A stretch of DNA of 64,000 bases from Urophycis tenuis (GCA_036785325.1 JAXIVH010000012.1:2522832-2586831); one strand, 5' to 3'. Positions 48,801-60,439 are shown, counted from the stretch's first letter. A program made the numbers and translations. Notes: generated by a model not told the origin, from the sequence alone.

Positions 48801-51800
48801 TACCTTGTCAGCAGCTGGCCTAGAATCATGCTCCCATGTCAGCAGCTAGCCTAGCATCACGCTACCATGTCAGCAGCTAGCCTAGCATCGCGCTACCTTG
48901 TCAGCAGCTAGCCTAGAATCGTACTCCAATGTCAGCAGCTAGCCTAGCAGCTACCATGTCAGCAGCTAGCCTAGCATCACGCTATCTTGTCAGAAGCTAG
49001 CCTAGCATCACGCTATCTTGTCAGCAGCTAGCCTAGCATCATGCTACCATGTCAGCAGCAAGCCAAGCATCGCGCTGCCTTGTCAGCAGCTAGCCTAGCA
49101 TCGTGCTACCATGTCAGCAGCTAGCCTAGCATCACGCTACCATGTCAGCAGCTAGCCTAGCATCGCGCTACCTTGTCAGCAGCTAGCCTAGCATCACACT
49201 ACCATGTCAGCAGCAAGCCTAGCACCGTGCTGCCTTGTCAGCAGCTAGCCTAGCATCGTGCAACCATGTCAGCAGCTAGCCTAGCATCACGCTACCATGT
49301 CAGCAGCTAGCCTAGCATCGTGCTACCTTGTCAGCAGCTAGCCTAGCATCACACTACCATGTCAGCAGCAAGCCTAGCATCGTGCTGCCTTGTCAGCAGC
49401 TAGCCTAGCATCATGCTACCATGTCAGCAGCTAGCCTAGCATCACGCTACCATGTCAGCAGCTAGCCTAGCATCACGCTACCTTGTCAGCAGCTAGCCTA
49501 GCATCACACTACCATGTCAGCAGTAAGCCTAGCATCGTGCTGCCTTGTCAGCAGCTAGCCTAGCATCGTTCTACCATGTCAGCAGCTAGCCTAGCATCAC
49601 GCTACCATGTCAGCAGCTACCTTGTTGGCAGCAGCGTTGACGCTGGGCCGCGCATCGAAGATGAACAGCTTGTGTGACTGGGCGTTGGCGTCCATGATGG
49701 CCTGCAGGTACTTCTCGTCCTCCTTGCTCCTCTTCCCGTTGACCCCCACCATGGGCTGGCTGCAGCGGGTCACCGTGGCCTGGCTCTCTGGGTGGATCCA
49801 GGACAACACCTGCACCCACAGACCACACTGCTGTTACTGCTGATCACGCAGACACCACTTCATCCACTGGTCATTCAGGAGCAGCTAGGGGTTAAACAGT
49901 ACAGACAGGTGGTCATTCAGGAGCAGGTAGGGGTTAGACAGTACAGAGACAGGTCATTAAGGAGCAGGTAGGGGTTAGACAGTACAGAGACAGGTCATTA
50001 AGGAGCAGGTAGGGGTTAGACAGTACAGAGACAGGTCATTAAGGAGCAGGTAGGGGTTAGACAGTACAGAGACAGGTCATTAAGGAGCAGGTAGGGGTTA
50101 GACAGTACAGAGACAGGTCATTAAGGAGCAGGTAGGGGTTAGACAGTACAGACAGGTGGTCATTCAGGAGCAGGTAGGGGTTAGACAGTACAGAGACAGG
50201 TCATTAAGGAGCAGGTAGGGGTTAGACAGTACAGAGACAGGTCATTAAGGAGCAGGTAGGGGTTAGACAGTACAGACAGGTGGTCATTCAGGAGCAGGTA
50301 GGGGTTAGACAGTACAGAGACAGGTCATTAGGTGAGGGTAGGGGTTAGACAGTACAGAGACAGGTCATTAAGGAGCAGGTAGGGGATAGACAGTACATAG
50401 ACAGGTCATTAAGGAGCAGGTAAGGGTTAGACAGTACAGAGACAGGTCACTAAGGAGCAGGTAGGGGTTAGACAGTACAGACAGGTGGTCATTCAGGAGC
50501 AGGTAGGGGTTAGACAGTACAGACACAGGTCATTAAGGAGCAGGTAGGGGTTAGACAGTACATACAGGTGGTCATTCAGGAGCAGGTAGGGGTTAGACAG
50601 TACAGAGACAGGTCATTAAGGAGCAGGTAGGGGATAGACAGTACATAGACAGGTCATTAAGGAGCAGGTAGGGGTTAGACAGTACAGAGACAGGTCACTA
50701 AGGAGCAGGTAGGGGTTAGACAGTACAGAGACAGGTCATTAAGGAGCAGGTAGGGGTAAGACAGTACAGAGACAGGTCATTAAGGAGCAGGTAGGGGTTA
50801 GACAGTACAGAGACAGGTCATTAAGGAGCAGGTAGGGGTTAGACAGTACACAGACAGGTCATTAAGGAGCAGGTAGGGGTTAGACAGTACAGAGACAGGT
50901 CATTAAGGAGCAGGTAGGGGTTAGACAGTACAGAGACAGGTCATTAGGTGAGGGTAGGGGTCAGGACGCTAACAGGTAGACCGTGGACTTTAGGGATCAA
51001 ACTCAGGACCTTATGGCTGGGAGTTGTGATCCAAGGTCTCTGGCCGTGGCGGGGGGTTCAGTGGGGGGTACTCACAGGTATGCGACCTTTGGCCCGGAAG
51101 GCGGCCACCCTCTTGATGTCCTCGTCGGGGATGTTGGCGGGCACAGCCAGCGAGGAGGGGTATGTGTCACACAGCTCGTAGTGGTCGTTGGCCTTTGACA
51201 GGCGCCAGCTCTCGTTAGGGAGGCCCTGGTGGAGAACACCGTCAGTCTGGTGGAGCAGTCAGTCTTCTGGTGTAGAACACCGTCAGTCTGGTGGAGCAGT
51301 CAGTCTGCTGGTGTAGAACACCGTCAGTCTGGTGGAGCAGTCAGTCTGCTGGTGGAGAACACCGTCAGTCTGGTGATGGAGCAGTCAGTCTTCTGGTGGA
51401 GAACACCGTCAGTCTGGTGGAGTAGTCAGTCTTCTGGTGGAGCAGTCAGTCTTCTGGTGTAGAACACCGTCAGTCTGGTGGTGGAGAACACCGTCAGTCT
51501 GGTGGAGCAGTCAGTCTGCTGGTGGAGAACACCATCAGTCTGGTGGTGGAGAACACCGTCAGTCTGGTGATGGAGCAGTCAGTCTGGTGGAGCAGTCAGT
51601 CTTCTGGTGTAGAACACCGTCAGTCTGGTGGTGGAGAACACCGTCAGTCTGGTGGAGCAGTCAGTCTGCTGGTGGAGAACACCGTCAGTCTGGTGATGGA
51701 GCAGTCAGTCTTCTGGTGGAGAACACCGTCAGTCTGGTGGAGTAGTCAGTCTGCTGGTGGAGCAGTCAGTCTTCTGGTGTAGAACACCGTCAGTCTGGTG

Positions 51801-54800
51801 GTGGAGAACACCGTCAGTCTGGTGGAGCAGTCAGTCTGCTGGTGGAGAACACCATCAGTCTGGTGGTGGAGAACACCGTCAGTCTGGTGATGGAGCAGTC
51901 AGTCTGGTGGAGCAGTCAGTCTTCTGGTGTAGAACACCGTCAGTCTGGTGGTGGAGAACACCGTCAGTCTGGTGGAGCAGTCAGTCTTCTGGTGTAGAAC
52001 ACCATCAGTCTGGTGGAGCAGTCAGTCTGGTGGTGGAGAACACCGTCAGTCTGGTGGTGGAGAACACCGTCAGTCTGGTGATGGAGCAGTCAGTCTGCTG
52101 GTGGAGCACACAGTCTGAACACCTGACCAGAGCATGGCTGGGTGAAGCAGGTACCTGTCGCTTGAACTCTGCCAGGGCGTCGTACACCTTCCACCCATTC
52201 TCTGGGAAAACCTGGCCGTACTCAAACGCAAAGAGAGGCTGAGGGAGAGACAAGAGTTACAGCATTTAGTGTATCTTAAACACAGAGATATAGAGAGAGA
52301 CAGAGACAGAGAGAGAGGTCAGATTGTATTTCAGATTCTGGTCCTAACTCACCAGCCCATTGGAAACAGGAAACGCAAATTTCATCAGGACTTCAAAAAC
52401 AGACTTCTTGAGGGTGTCATCTGGCTGCTTGTGAGCGAAGCGTAGATTTCTCATGTCCTGTGAAGACACTCAGTCACACATCTGCCCATGGTCTGAAGAC
52501 CAGGGTCTATGTTCTGCTACAGAAGCTCTCATACACCTCAACCTCTAAATACAGTAGGTCACTAAGTGGTGGGCAGTAGGTCACAAGTGCTAATATGAAT
52601 CATTAGTCTGTTTGTATCTACAAGACCTTTATGAGACCTTTCAAGCCTTTTGAATAAAATATCAGTAACTTCTAAGTATATTATATATACATTATGGAAA
52701 CATGGTGTTGAGTAGGGGGGAACCCCTGAAAGGGGTGGGGTCCACCTCCTGTAGATGGTGTAGGTGGGGTCCACCTCCTGTAGATGGTGTAGGTGGGTCC
52801 ACCTCCTGTAGATGGTGTAGGTGGGTCCACCTCCTGTAGATGGTGTAGGTGGGTCCACCTACCTTGCAGACCAAACCATAGGACACATCTCCCCGACTAG
52901 ACGCCCCTCCGATCTTCTCCACGCGACTCAGCACGCCCAGGGGCAGGTCCAACATGAACGCAGGCTCCTACCGACATCAGGGCAATGGGACCTCATCCAT
53001 CTTTAACTTCACCATCATCGTACAGGACCATAACGAGAACCAAATGTCCAGGAAAAGATTGACTTCCCTCATCATGAATCCATCAAACACCAATACTCAG
53101 GGCTTCAAACTAAAACCAGTTCCAAATAACACAACACATCTGACAGGTTGAATGAAACACTCTCTGGTTGGGAAAAGGCTAAAGGCTGAGGGCCCGTACC
53201 CGGTCCAGGCATCTGAAGAACAGCCGGTAGTTGGTGACGGTCAGCGCACCGCGCAGAGGTCCCAGGAAGGGACAGATGTAGGTCACATCTTTGGCTGTCA
53301 GAAGGTGACATGAACATGAGACATCAGAACACCATGGTGGGAGTGAAGAGAGAGTTAGGAGGAGGCACTGACCCATGTCCTTCACCGCTTCACTTGGAAG
53401 TAACTGTGGTTCTTCTTTACACTCTTTGGGGATCTGCTGAAACCACAAGAACCGTTAAACGTGTTCTCTACAAGAGGAGACAAGAACCCGCTGGTCTGTA
53501 AAGGGGTAGTTCGGAATTTGACATAGGACCTCATTTCCAAGTTGTCCTGTGTGTTATTTATCATTGGAGACGTTTTCAACGCACAATTTCATTCAGTTCT
53601 TCTAGTTGCAGTTTGCTGGTGCTAAGCTAGCACCGCAAGTCTTGGCTAGCCTGCTAATAAAAACACAAAACACATGTTTTGTGTTTGGGGATACTGTGAT
53701 TGTCGGCTTCGGCACTTTGTCTTCAAAGCTCAGTTCAACCATCAGAAGTGACCTTTGACAGTCATCTGAGGTTTGACAAACAAATTAACAATGTTGTCAG
53801 GACTACTTTTTCCAGTTGCGTTTCCTGGTCAAAGTTAAAATGTTTTAAAGCCGTCATGACCTTGAGAAGGCCATCCATGCCCTAATACATTCAAGGTTAG
53901 ACTACTGCAATGCACTTTATGTCTCCCAGTCTTCTCTCTCCCAGTCTTCTTCAACTTGTGCAGAACGCTGCTGCCCATCTTTTAACCAACACTAACACAC
54001 GTGTGCACATCACTCCTGTTCTTAACTCCCTTCACTGACTTCCTGTCCTTTATAGAATTGATTTTAAACTTTTAATGTTTGTTTTTAAAGTTCTCAACGG
54101 CCTCGCCCCATTGTATTTATCTGAGCTTTTAACTGTCCATAATCCTGGTAGAGCTCTGAGGTCAACAAATCAACTTTTGCTGGAAGTGCCGTGGTCAAAA
54201 TACAAACACTGGGGTGACTGAGCCTTCTCCGTCGCTGCCCCCAGGCTCTGGAATAAGCTCCCTGCTGAGATGCGTCTTATTTCTGACCTGGGCCTCTTCA
54301 AATCTAGGCTAAAAACCTACTTATTTAGGATGGCTTTTAATACCCAGTAGTATGTTCACACTTTCGTCTGATTTGATCTTATTCGATTTTGTTGTATTTT
54401 ATTGTTTTTCATTGTTTTTACTTATTCTTTTCTTCATTTATTACCTGCTGTAAAGCCCTTTGGTACACTGAAAGGATTGTTGTAAAGGGCTGTATAAATA
54501 AAGTACATTACATTACATTACCCACTCCACAGTACACCCCAGGGCCAATAAATGATAACGCCAGACTATTGATGTAAATGTCTGTGTTGTGTCTCAGCAG
54601 CAGCGTCATACTTTATGGTAGGAGGCTACGGCGGCAGCGGACTGATATTACCTAGGTTACCGGCAGAAACTAGTCCCTCAAAATGCGATGATTCATGCGA
54701 TACGCGGTTAGTTTTATTTCTAACATTATTCTATCAACACAGACATTTACATCGATAGTCTGGCGTTATAATTTATTTGCCTCGGGTGTACTGTGGAGTG

Positions 54801-57800
54801 GGTAATATGTTTTTATCAGCAGGCTAGCCGAAACCGTTGACTTGCGCTAGCCTAGCACCAGTGAACTCTGCAACAAGAAGAACTGAATGAAATGTGTTGA
54901 AAACGTCTCCAATGTTAAATAACACACAGGATAACTTGGAAATGAGGTCCTATGGCCAAATGTCCAAGCTACCACTTTAAGGACACTGAAAAGAACCTCA
55001 CCTTGCTCTGGGCTTTAGGTCTGACCTGGATGGAGGAAACAGTCAGAGGTCAGAACACAAACACATTGATATCTGAACAATATGTCACTTAGATAGAAGA
55101 AGAAGAAGAAGAAGAAGAAGAAGAAGAAGAAGAAGAAGAAGAAGAAGAAGAAGAAGAAGAAGAAGAAGAAGAAGAATTACTCTTTTGATCCCGTGAGGGA
55201 AATTTGGTCTCTGCATTTAACCCAATCCTGAATTAGTGGAAATACACTCAGCACACAGTGATGGTGAGGCACACAGTGAGGTGAAGCACACTAATCCCGA
55301 GGCAGTGAGCTGCCAACAGCGGCGCTCGGACAGCAGTGAGGGGTTAAGTGCCTTGCTCACAGGCACTTCAGCTGTTCGTACTGGTCGGGGTTCGAACCGG
55401 GGGGTTATAAGTCCAAAGCCCTAACCAGTAGGCCGCGGCTGCCCCAAAGATAGATATGTTGAAGAAGCACCACGATGACTAGAACCTACCAGGTTCATAG
55501 AGATACTTAGAAGTAGTCTAGCAGCACTTTAGTAGGAGTTTAGTAGTAATCTAGCAGTAGCCTAGCAGGAATCTAGTAGTAGTCTAGCAGCACTTTAGTA
55601 GTGGTTTAGTAGTAATCTAGCAGCAATCTAGCAGTAGTGTAGTAGTAGTAGTAGCATGGCAGTAATGTAGTAGTATACTAGTTGTAGTAATAGTAGTTAA
55701 ACAGTAGTTTAGCAGTAGTCTAGCGGTAGTGTAGTAGTAATCTAGTAGTTAAAAACTAGTTTAGCAGTAGTCTAGCGGTAGTGTAGTAGTAATCTAGTAG
55801 TTAAACACTAGTTTAACAGTAGTCTAGCGGTAGTGTAGTCATAATCTAGTAGTTAAACATTAGTTTACCAGTAGTCTAGCGGTAGTGTAGTCGTAATCTA
55901 GTAGTTAAACAGTAGTTAAGCAGTAGTCTAGCGGTAGTGTAGTCGTAATCTAGTAGTTAAACAGTAGTTTAGCAGTAGTCTAACGGTTGTGTAGTAGTAA
56001 TCTAGTAGTTAAACAGTAGTTTAGCAGTAGTCTAGCGGTAGTGTAGTAGTAATCTAGTAGTTAAACAGTAGTTTAGCAGTAGTCTAGCGGTAGTGTAGTA
56101 GTAATCTAGTAGTTAAACAGTAGTTTAGCAGTAGTCTAGCGGTAGTGTAGTAGTAATCTAGTAGTTAAACAGTAGTTTAGCAGTAGTCTAGCGGTAGTGT
56201 AGTAGTAATCTAGTAGTTAAACAGTAGTTTAGCAGTAGTCTAGCGGTAGTGTAGTAGTAATCTAGTAGTTAAACAGTAGTTTAGCAGTAGTCTAGCGGTA
56301 GTGTAGTAGTAATCTAGTAGTTAAACAGTAGTTTAGCAGTAGTCTAGCGGTAGTGTAGTAGTAATCTAGTAGTTAAACAGTAGTTTAGCAGTAGTCTAGC
56401 GGTAGTGTAGTAGTAATCTAGTAGTTAAACAGTAGTTTAGCAGTAGTCTAGCGGTAGTGTAGTAGTAATCTAGTAGTTAAACAGTAGTTTAGCAGTAGTC
56501 TAGCGGTAGTGTAGTAGTAATCTAGTAGTTAAACAGTAGTTTAGCAGTAGTCTAGCGGTAGTGTAGTAGTAATCTAGTAGTTAAACAGTAGTTTAGCAGT
56601 AGTCTAGCGGTAGTGTAGTAGTAATCTAGTAGTTAAACAGTAGTTTAGCAGTAGTCTAGCGGTAGTGTAGTAGTAATCTAGTAGTTAAACAGTAGTTTAG
56701 CAGTAGTCTAGCGGTAGTGTAGTAGTAATCTAGTAGTTAAACAGTAGTTTAGCAGTAGTCTAGCGGTAGTGTACTAGTAATCTAGTAGTTAAACAGTAGT
56801 TTAGCAGTAGTCTAGCGGTAGTGTAGTAGTAATCTAGTAGTTAAACAGTAGTTTAGCAGTAGTCTAGCGGTAGTGTAGTAGTAATCTAGTAGTTAAACAG
56901 TAGTTTAGCAGTAGTCTAGCGGTAGTGTAGTAGTAATCTAGTAGTTAAACAGTAGTTTAGCAGTAGTCTAGCGGTAGTGTAGTAGTAATCTAGTAGTTAA
57001 ACAGTAGTTTAGCAGTAGTCTAGCGGTAGTGTAGTAGTAATCTAGTAGTTAAACAGTAGTTTAGCAGTAGTCTAGCGGTAGTGTAGTAGTAATCTAGTAG
57101 TTAAACAGTAGTTTAGCAGTAGTCTAGCGGTAGTGTAGTAGTAATCTAGTAGTTAAACAGTAGTTTAGCAGTAGTCTAGCGGTAGTGTAGTAGTAATCTA
57201 GTAGTTAAACAGTAGTTTAGCAGTAGTCTAGCGGTAGTGTAGTAGTAATCTAGTAGTTAAACAGTAGTTTAGCAGTAGTCTAGCGGTAGTGTAGTAGTAA
57301 TCTAGTAGTTAAACAGTAGTTTAGCAGTAGTCTAGCGGTAGTGTAGTAGTAATCTAGTAGTTAAACAGTAGTTTAGCAGTAGTCTAGCGGTAGTGTAGTA
57401 GTAATCTAGTAGTTAAACAGTAGTTTAGCAGTAGTCTAGCGGTAGTGTAGTAGTAATCTAGTAGTTAAACAGTAGTTTAGCAGTAGTCTAGCGGTAGTGT
57501 AGTAGTAATCTAGTAGTTAAACAGTAGTTTAGCAGTAGTCTAGCGGTAGTGTAGTAGTAATCTAGTAGTTAAACAGTAGTTTAGCAGTAGTCTAGCGGTA
57601 GTGTAGTAGTAATCTAGTAGTTAAACAGTAGTTTAGCAGTAGTCTAGCGGTAGTGTAGTAGTAATCTAGTAGTTAAACAGTAGTTTAGCAGTAGTCTAGC
57701 GGTAGTGTAGTAGTAATCTAGTAGTTAAACAGTAGTTTAGCAGTAGTCTAGCGGTAGTGTAGTAGTAATCTAGTAGTTAAACAGTAGTTTAGCAGTAGTC

Positions 57801-58618
57801 TAGCGGTAGTGTAGTAGTAATCTAGTAGTTAAACAGTAGTTTAGCAGTAGTCTAGCGGTAGTGTAGTAGTAATCTAGTAGTTAAACAGTAGTTTAGCAGT
57901 AGTCTAGCGGTAGTGTAGTAGTAATCTAGTAGTTAAACAGTAGTTTAGCAGTAGTCTAGCGGTAGTGTAGTAGTAATCTAGTAGTTAAACAGTAGTTTAG
58001 CAGTAGTCTAGCGGTAGTGTAGTCGTAATCTAGTAGTTAAACAGTAGTTTAGCAGTAGTCTAGCGGTAGTGTAGTCGTAATCTAGTAGTTAAACAGGAGT
58101 AACAGACCCACCTTGGGCTCCGGGGAGAGCTCCGAGGAGGTGCCCACCGAGTCGGACGACAGGGCCGAGGGGGGCTTGGCCTGGGAGGAGCTGCTGGAGG
58201 ACAGACAGACAGACTGGTCTGGAGGACACACAGACAGACTGGTCTGGAGGACACACAGACAGACTAGTCTGGAGGACACACAGGACAGTCTTTATCTACA
58301 GCACCATGGGGGTTGTTTCTCTGTGTCGGGTTGTTAAAGGTTTGTAGTGAGTGATGATGTTCTGAGGTGTGGCTGAGAAACTTGGTAAGTGTTATTAAGT
58401 GTTCATAGTAAAAGTAATGCACCGTCATAATGAAGTGGACAAGTATTATTGATCACTAGAATACACTGTGGTGTGTAGACTCCAGTAACACACTGTACTA
58501 ATCTACTGTCTAAAATAAAGAAGAACAGAACGTTTCTCTACCTGGATAGGGAGTCCATGCTGGCGGGTCTAGAGGACCTCTTGGACCCCAGACTGTCCAT
58601 ACTGGCGCTCTTCTCCAT
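45663..58618 (-). CDS. mtmr2: Myotubularin-related protein 2, 16 coding exons
   Basis: Phosphoinositide 3-phosphatase acting on PI3P and PI(3,5)P2 at endosomes; human loss causes Charcot-Marie-Tooth type 4B1. Exons 5' to 3': 58542-58618, 58112-58193, 55002-55025, 53373-53436, 53200-53294, 52863-52967, 52353-52457, 52155-52238, 51076-51225, 49621-49809, 47950-48135, 47666-47872, 47262-47354, 46808-46921, 46138-46314, 45663-45824; 1914 nt, 637 aa (human 643). A serine-rich N-terminus (MEKSASMDSLGSKRSSRPAS) precedes the PH-GRAM domain (about 75-190) and the phosphatase domain. The active-site loop HCSDGWDRT has its nucleophile near Cys411, and the CX5R signature is intact, so the enzyme should be active. 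A C-terminal coiled coil (LLARRAELQRRVEELQREV) precedes a PDZ-type end, TFV. Exon 3 is only 24 nt. Identity is firm. Confidence 0.95.
45828..45855 (+). repeat. mtmr2: (AC)n next to the mtmr2 last-exon acceptor
   Basis: In the transcript this is (GU)n directly before UAG at the acceptor of exon 16, so the acceptor has a GU repeat in place of a normal pyrimidine tract. Confidence 0.92.
46322..46462 (+). repeat. mtmr2: 20-bp tandem repeat, mtmr2 intron 14
   Basis: About seven copies of GGAACCACAACAAGATGTGA just upstream of the exon 15 acceptor. Confidence 0.92.
46550..46660 (+). repeat. mtmr2: (GGA)n-rich tract, mtmr2 intron 14
   Basis: Purine-rich GAGGAGGAGCAGGAGGAGGA-type sequence; pyrimidine-rich in the transcript. 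Confidence 0.85.
47432..47662 (+). repeat. mtmr2: 55-bp minisatellite at the mtmr2 exon 12 donor
   Basis: Four copies of GGCTAGACAGTACAGAGACA, GGAGGAGGTGCCCCAGAAGG and AGAGTACCAGGTCGG. On the minus strand each contains TGGTACTC, similar to the exon 12 donor ATG|GTACTC at 47666. It shares TAGACAGTACAGAGACAGG with the 40-bp minisatellites. Confidence 0.9.
48290..49620 (-). repeat. mtmr2: 1.3-kb minisatellite carrying the mtmr2 exon 10 donor
   Basis: Units of about 46-50 bp. On the minus strand alternate copies read CTGCTGACAAGGTAGC, matching the exon 10 junction AACAAG|GTAGC at 49621/49620; others have GACATGGTAGC. The array starts at the donor itself. Confidence 0.93.
49865..50965 (+). repeat. 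mtmr2: 40-bp minisatellite, mtmr2 intron 9
   Basis: Same unit as in taf1 introns 1 and 2, with occasional units carrying GACAGGTGGTCATTCAGGAG. Confidence 0.96.
51228..52118 (-). repeat. mtmr2: Minisatellite carrying the mtmr2 exon 9 acceptor
   Basis: Irregular units. On the minus strand many contain GGTGTTCTCCACCAG, the exact acceptor sequence of exon 9 (exon starts 51225), followed by ACTGAC instead of the exon. Confidence 0.92.
52735..52860 (+). repeat. mtmr2: 28-bp tandem repeat at the mtmr2 exon 6 donor
   Basis: About five copies of TCCACCTCCTGTAGATGGTG plus TAGGTGGG. It begins within the first intron bases (GTAGGTGGACC). Confidence 0.9.
53501..54977. mobile_element. Long-TIR DNA element, interrupted by an L2-like LINE
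   Basis: Left arm (53501-53665) and right arm (about 54720-54977) are inverted copies sharing ATAGGACCTCATTTCCAAGT, CCTGTGTGTTATTTA and GGAGACGTTTTCAAC. The ends AAGGGGTAGTTCGGA and AAGTGGTAGCTTGGA are flanked by TA (or TAA). The left arm resumes at about 54518 (TTACCCACTCCACAGTACAC). No transposase is visible, so it is non-autonomous. Superfamily not decided. Lies in mtmr2 intron 3. Confidence 0.82.
53666..54517 (+). mobile_element. L2-like LINE 3' fragment
   Basis: Broken frames give TFDSHLRFDKQINNVV, then IHALIHSRLDYCNALY, then a degenerate stretch, in the order of the C-terminal part of L2/Rex1-type reverse transcriptases. The 3' end carries AAATAAAGTACATTACATTA, the short-tandem tail typical of L2. 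Inserted into the left arm of the TIR element. Truncated at 5' and non-functional. Confidence 0.8.
55088..55444 (-). mobile_element. tRNA-derived SINE, family A copy 2
   Basis: Minus-strand head GCAGCCGCGGCCTACTGGTT, B box GGTTCGAACCCCGACC, body parallel to 32880-33155 over its length, and a (CTT)n tail at about 55097-55174. Located in mtmr2 intron 2. Confidence 0.82.
55485..58096 (+). repeat. mtmr2: 2.6-kb 52-bp minisatellite, mtmr2 intron 2
   Basis: Units of TAGTAGTAATCTAGTAGTTA, AACAGTAGTTTAGCAGTAGT and CTAGCGGTAGTG, roughly 45 copies by length. Central units are practically identical; the edges are diverged. Confidence 0.97.
58198..58276 (-). repeat. mtmr2: Three-copy repeat carrying the mtmr2 exon 2 acceptor
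   Basis: Units of about 27 bp. On the minus strand each ends TGTCCTCCAG, the same as the acceptor of exon 2 (58195/58194), followed by ACCAGTC. Confidence 0.88.
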
Positions 58619-58790
58619 GTTCACACCGGACTAGACCCGTCCCGGGGTGCTCTCTGTCCGAACGATCCGGGAAGGACGGAGGAGATCCTCAGTAAACTGC
58701 TCGACATCCGCAGTCAGAACATAATCCCGAAGAACAGCAGGAAGCTGCCATCTTCTCCTCCCGGATCTCAACGACGGCGTTGGAGATGCT
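58619..58790 (-). promoter_or_regulatory. mtmr2: mtmr2 5' flank / probable promoter
   Basis: CpG-containing sequence upstream of the ATG (for example CCCGTCCCGGGGTGCTC on the plus strand). Inferred from position only. Confidence 0.35.
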
Positions 58791-58799
58791 GCCCCCTGC

Positions 58800-60115
58800 T
58801 GGTGGAGGACCAGGATACACCCTACCTTAACCCCACCTAGAGGCCTATCACACCCTACTTAACCCCACCTAGAGCACTATCACACCCTACCTTAACCCCA
58901 CCTAGAGCCCTATCACACCCTACTTAACCCCACCTAGAGCACTATCACACCCTACCTTAACCCCACCTAGAGCACTATCACACCCTACCTTAACCCCACC
59001 TAGAGGCCTATCACACCCTACTTAACCCCACCTAGAGCACTATCACACCCTACCTTAACCCCACCTAGAGGCCTATCACACCCTACCTTAACCCCACCTA
59101 GAGCACTATCACACCCTACCTTAACCCCACCTAGAGGCCTATCACACCCTACTTAACCCCACCTAGAGCACTATCACACCCTACCTTAACCCCACCTAGA
59201 GCACTATCACACCCTACCTTAACCCCACCTAGAGGCCTATCACACCCTACCTTAACCCCACCTAGAGGCCTATCACACCCTACTTAACCCCACCTAGAGC
59301 ACTATCACACCCTACCTTAACCCCACCTAGAGCACTATCACACCCTACCTTAACCCCACCTAGAGCACTATCACACCCTACCTTAACCCCACCTAGAGCA
59401 CTATCACACCCTACTTAACCCCACCTAGAGCACTATCACACCCTACCTTAACCCCACCTAGAGCACTATCACACCCTACCTTAACCCCACCTAGAGCACT
59501 ATCACACCCTACCTTAACCCCACCTAGAGCACTATCACACCCTACCTTAACCCCACCTAGAGCACTATCACACCCTACCTTAACCCCACCTAGAGCACTA
59601 TCACACCCTACTTAACCCCACCTAGAGCACTATCACACCCTACCTTAACCCCACCTAGAGGCCTATCACACCCTACCTTAACCCCACCTAGAGGCCTATC
59701 ACACCCTACCTTAACCCCACCTAGAGCACTATCACACCCTACTTAACCCCACCTAGAGCACTATCACACCCTACTTAACCCCACCTAGAGCACTATCACA
59801 CTCTACCTTAACCCCACCTAGAGCACTATCACACCCTACCTTAACCCCACCTAGAGGCCTATCACACCCTACCTTAACCCCACCTAGAGCACTATCACAC
59901 CCTACCTTAACCCCACCTAGAGCACTATCACACCCTACCTTAACCCCACCTAGAGTACTATCACACCCTACCTTAACCCCACCTAGAGCACTATCACACC
60001 CTACCTTAACCCCACCTAGAGCACTATCACACCCTACTTAACCCCACCTAGAGCACTATCACACCCTACTTAACCCCACCTAGAGCACTATCACACCCTA
60101 CCCTAACTCCACCAC
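58800..60115 (+). repeat. 1.3-kb minisatellite, about 33-bp unit, between mtmr2 and cwc15
   Basis: Units of CCCACCTAGAGCACTATCAC plus ACCCTACCTTAAC, with one- or two-base length variants (ACTTAAC, AGGCCTATC). Confidence 0.95.
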
Positions 60116-60306
60116 CTAGGGACCAGGTGGAGGAGCATAACAGTCACCAGTAGCTTATCTTTATATACATCATATACTTATAACATATATATAATATATA
60201 ACTACCCATTTTCATTGTAGTATAAGTGATGCATTTTGAGTTTGAAGTACCTCAATACAAGGAGATCAAAATAATAAGTAAGATATTCAAAAGACACAAA
60301 ATCCAG

Positions 60307-60312
60307 TTTATT
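60307..60312 (-). terminator. cwc15: Probable cwc15 polyadenylation signal
   Basis: AATAAA on the minus strand, about 340 bases after the stop. Confidence 0.55.
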
Positions 60313-60439
60313 GAAATTATTGAAAAACAGAACAGGCATAAGTATTCAAGCTCAAAAAGAAAATTCCTCCTCAAAACTAAAGTCATTTGAGTCCTAGAGA
60401 GTCTGTAAGTAGCAGAACAGACTCATTGGACGTGCTTCT

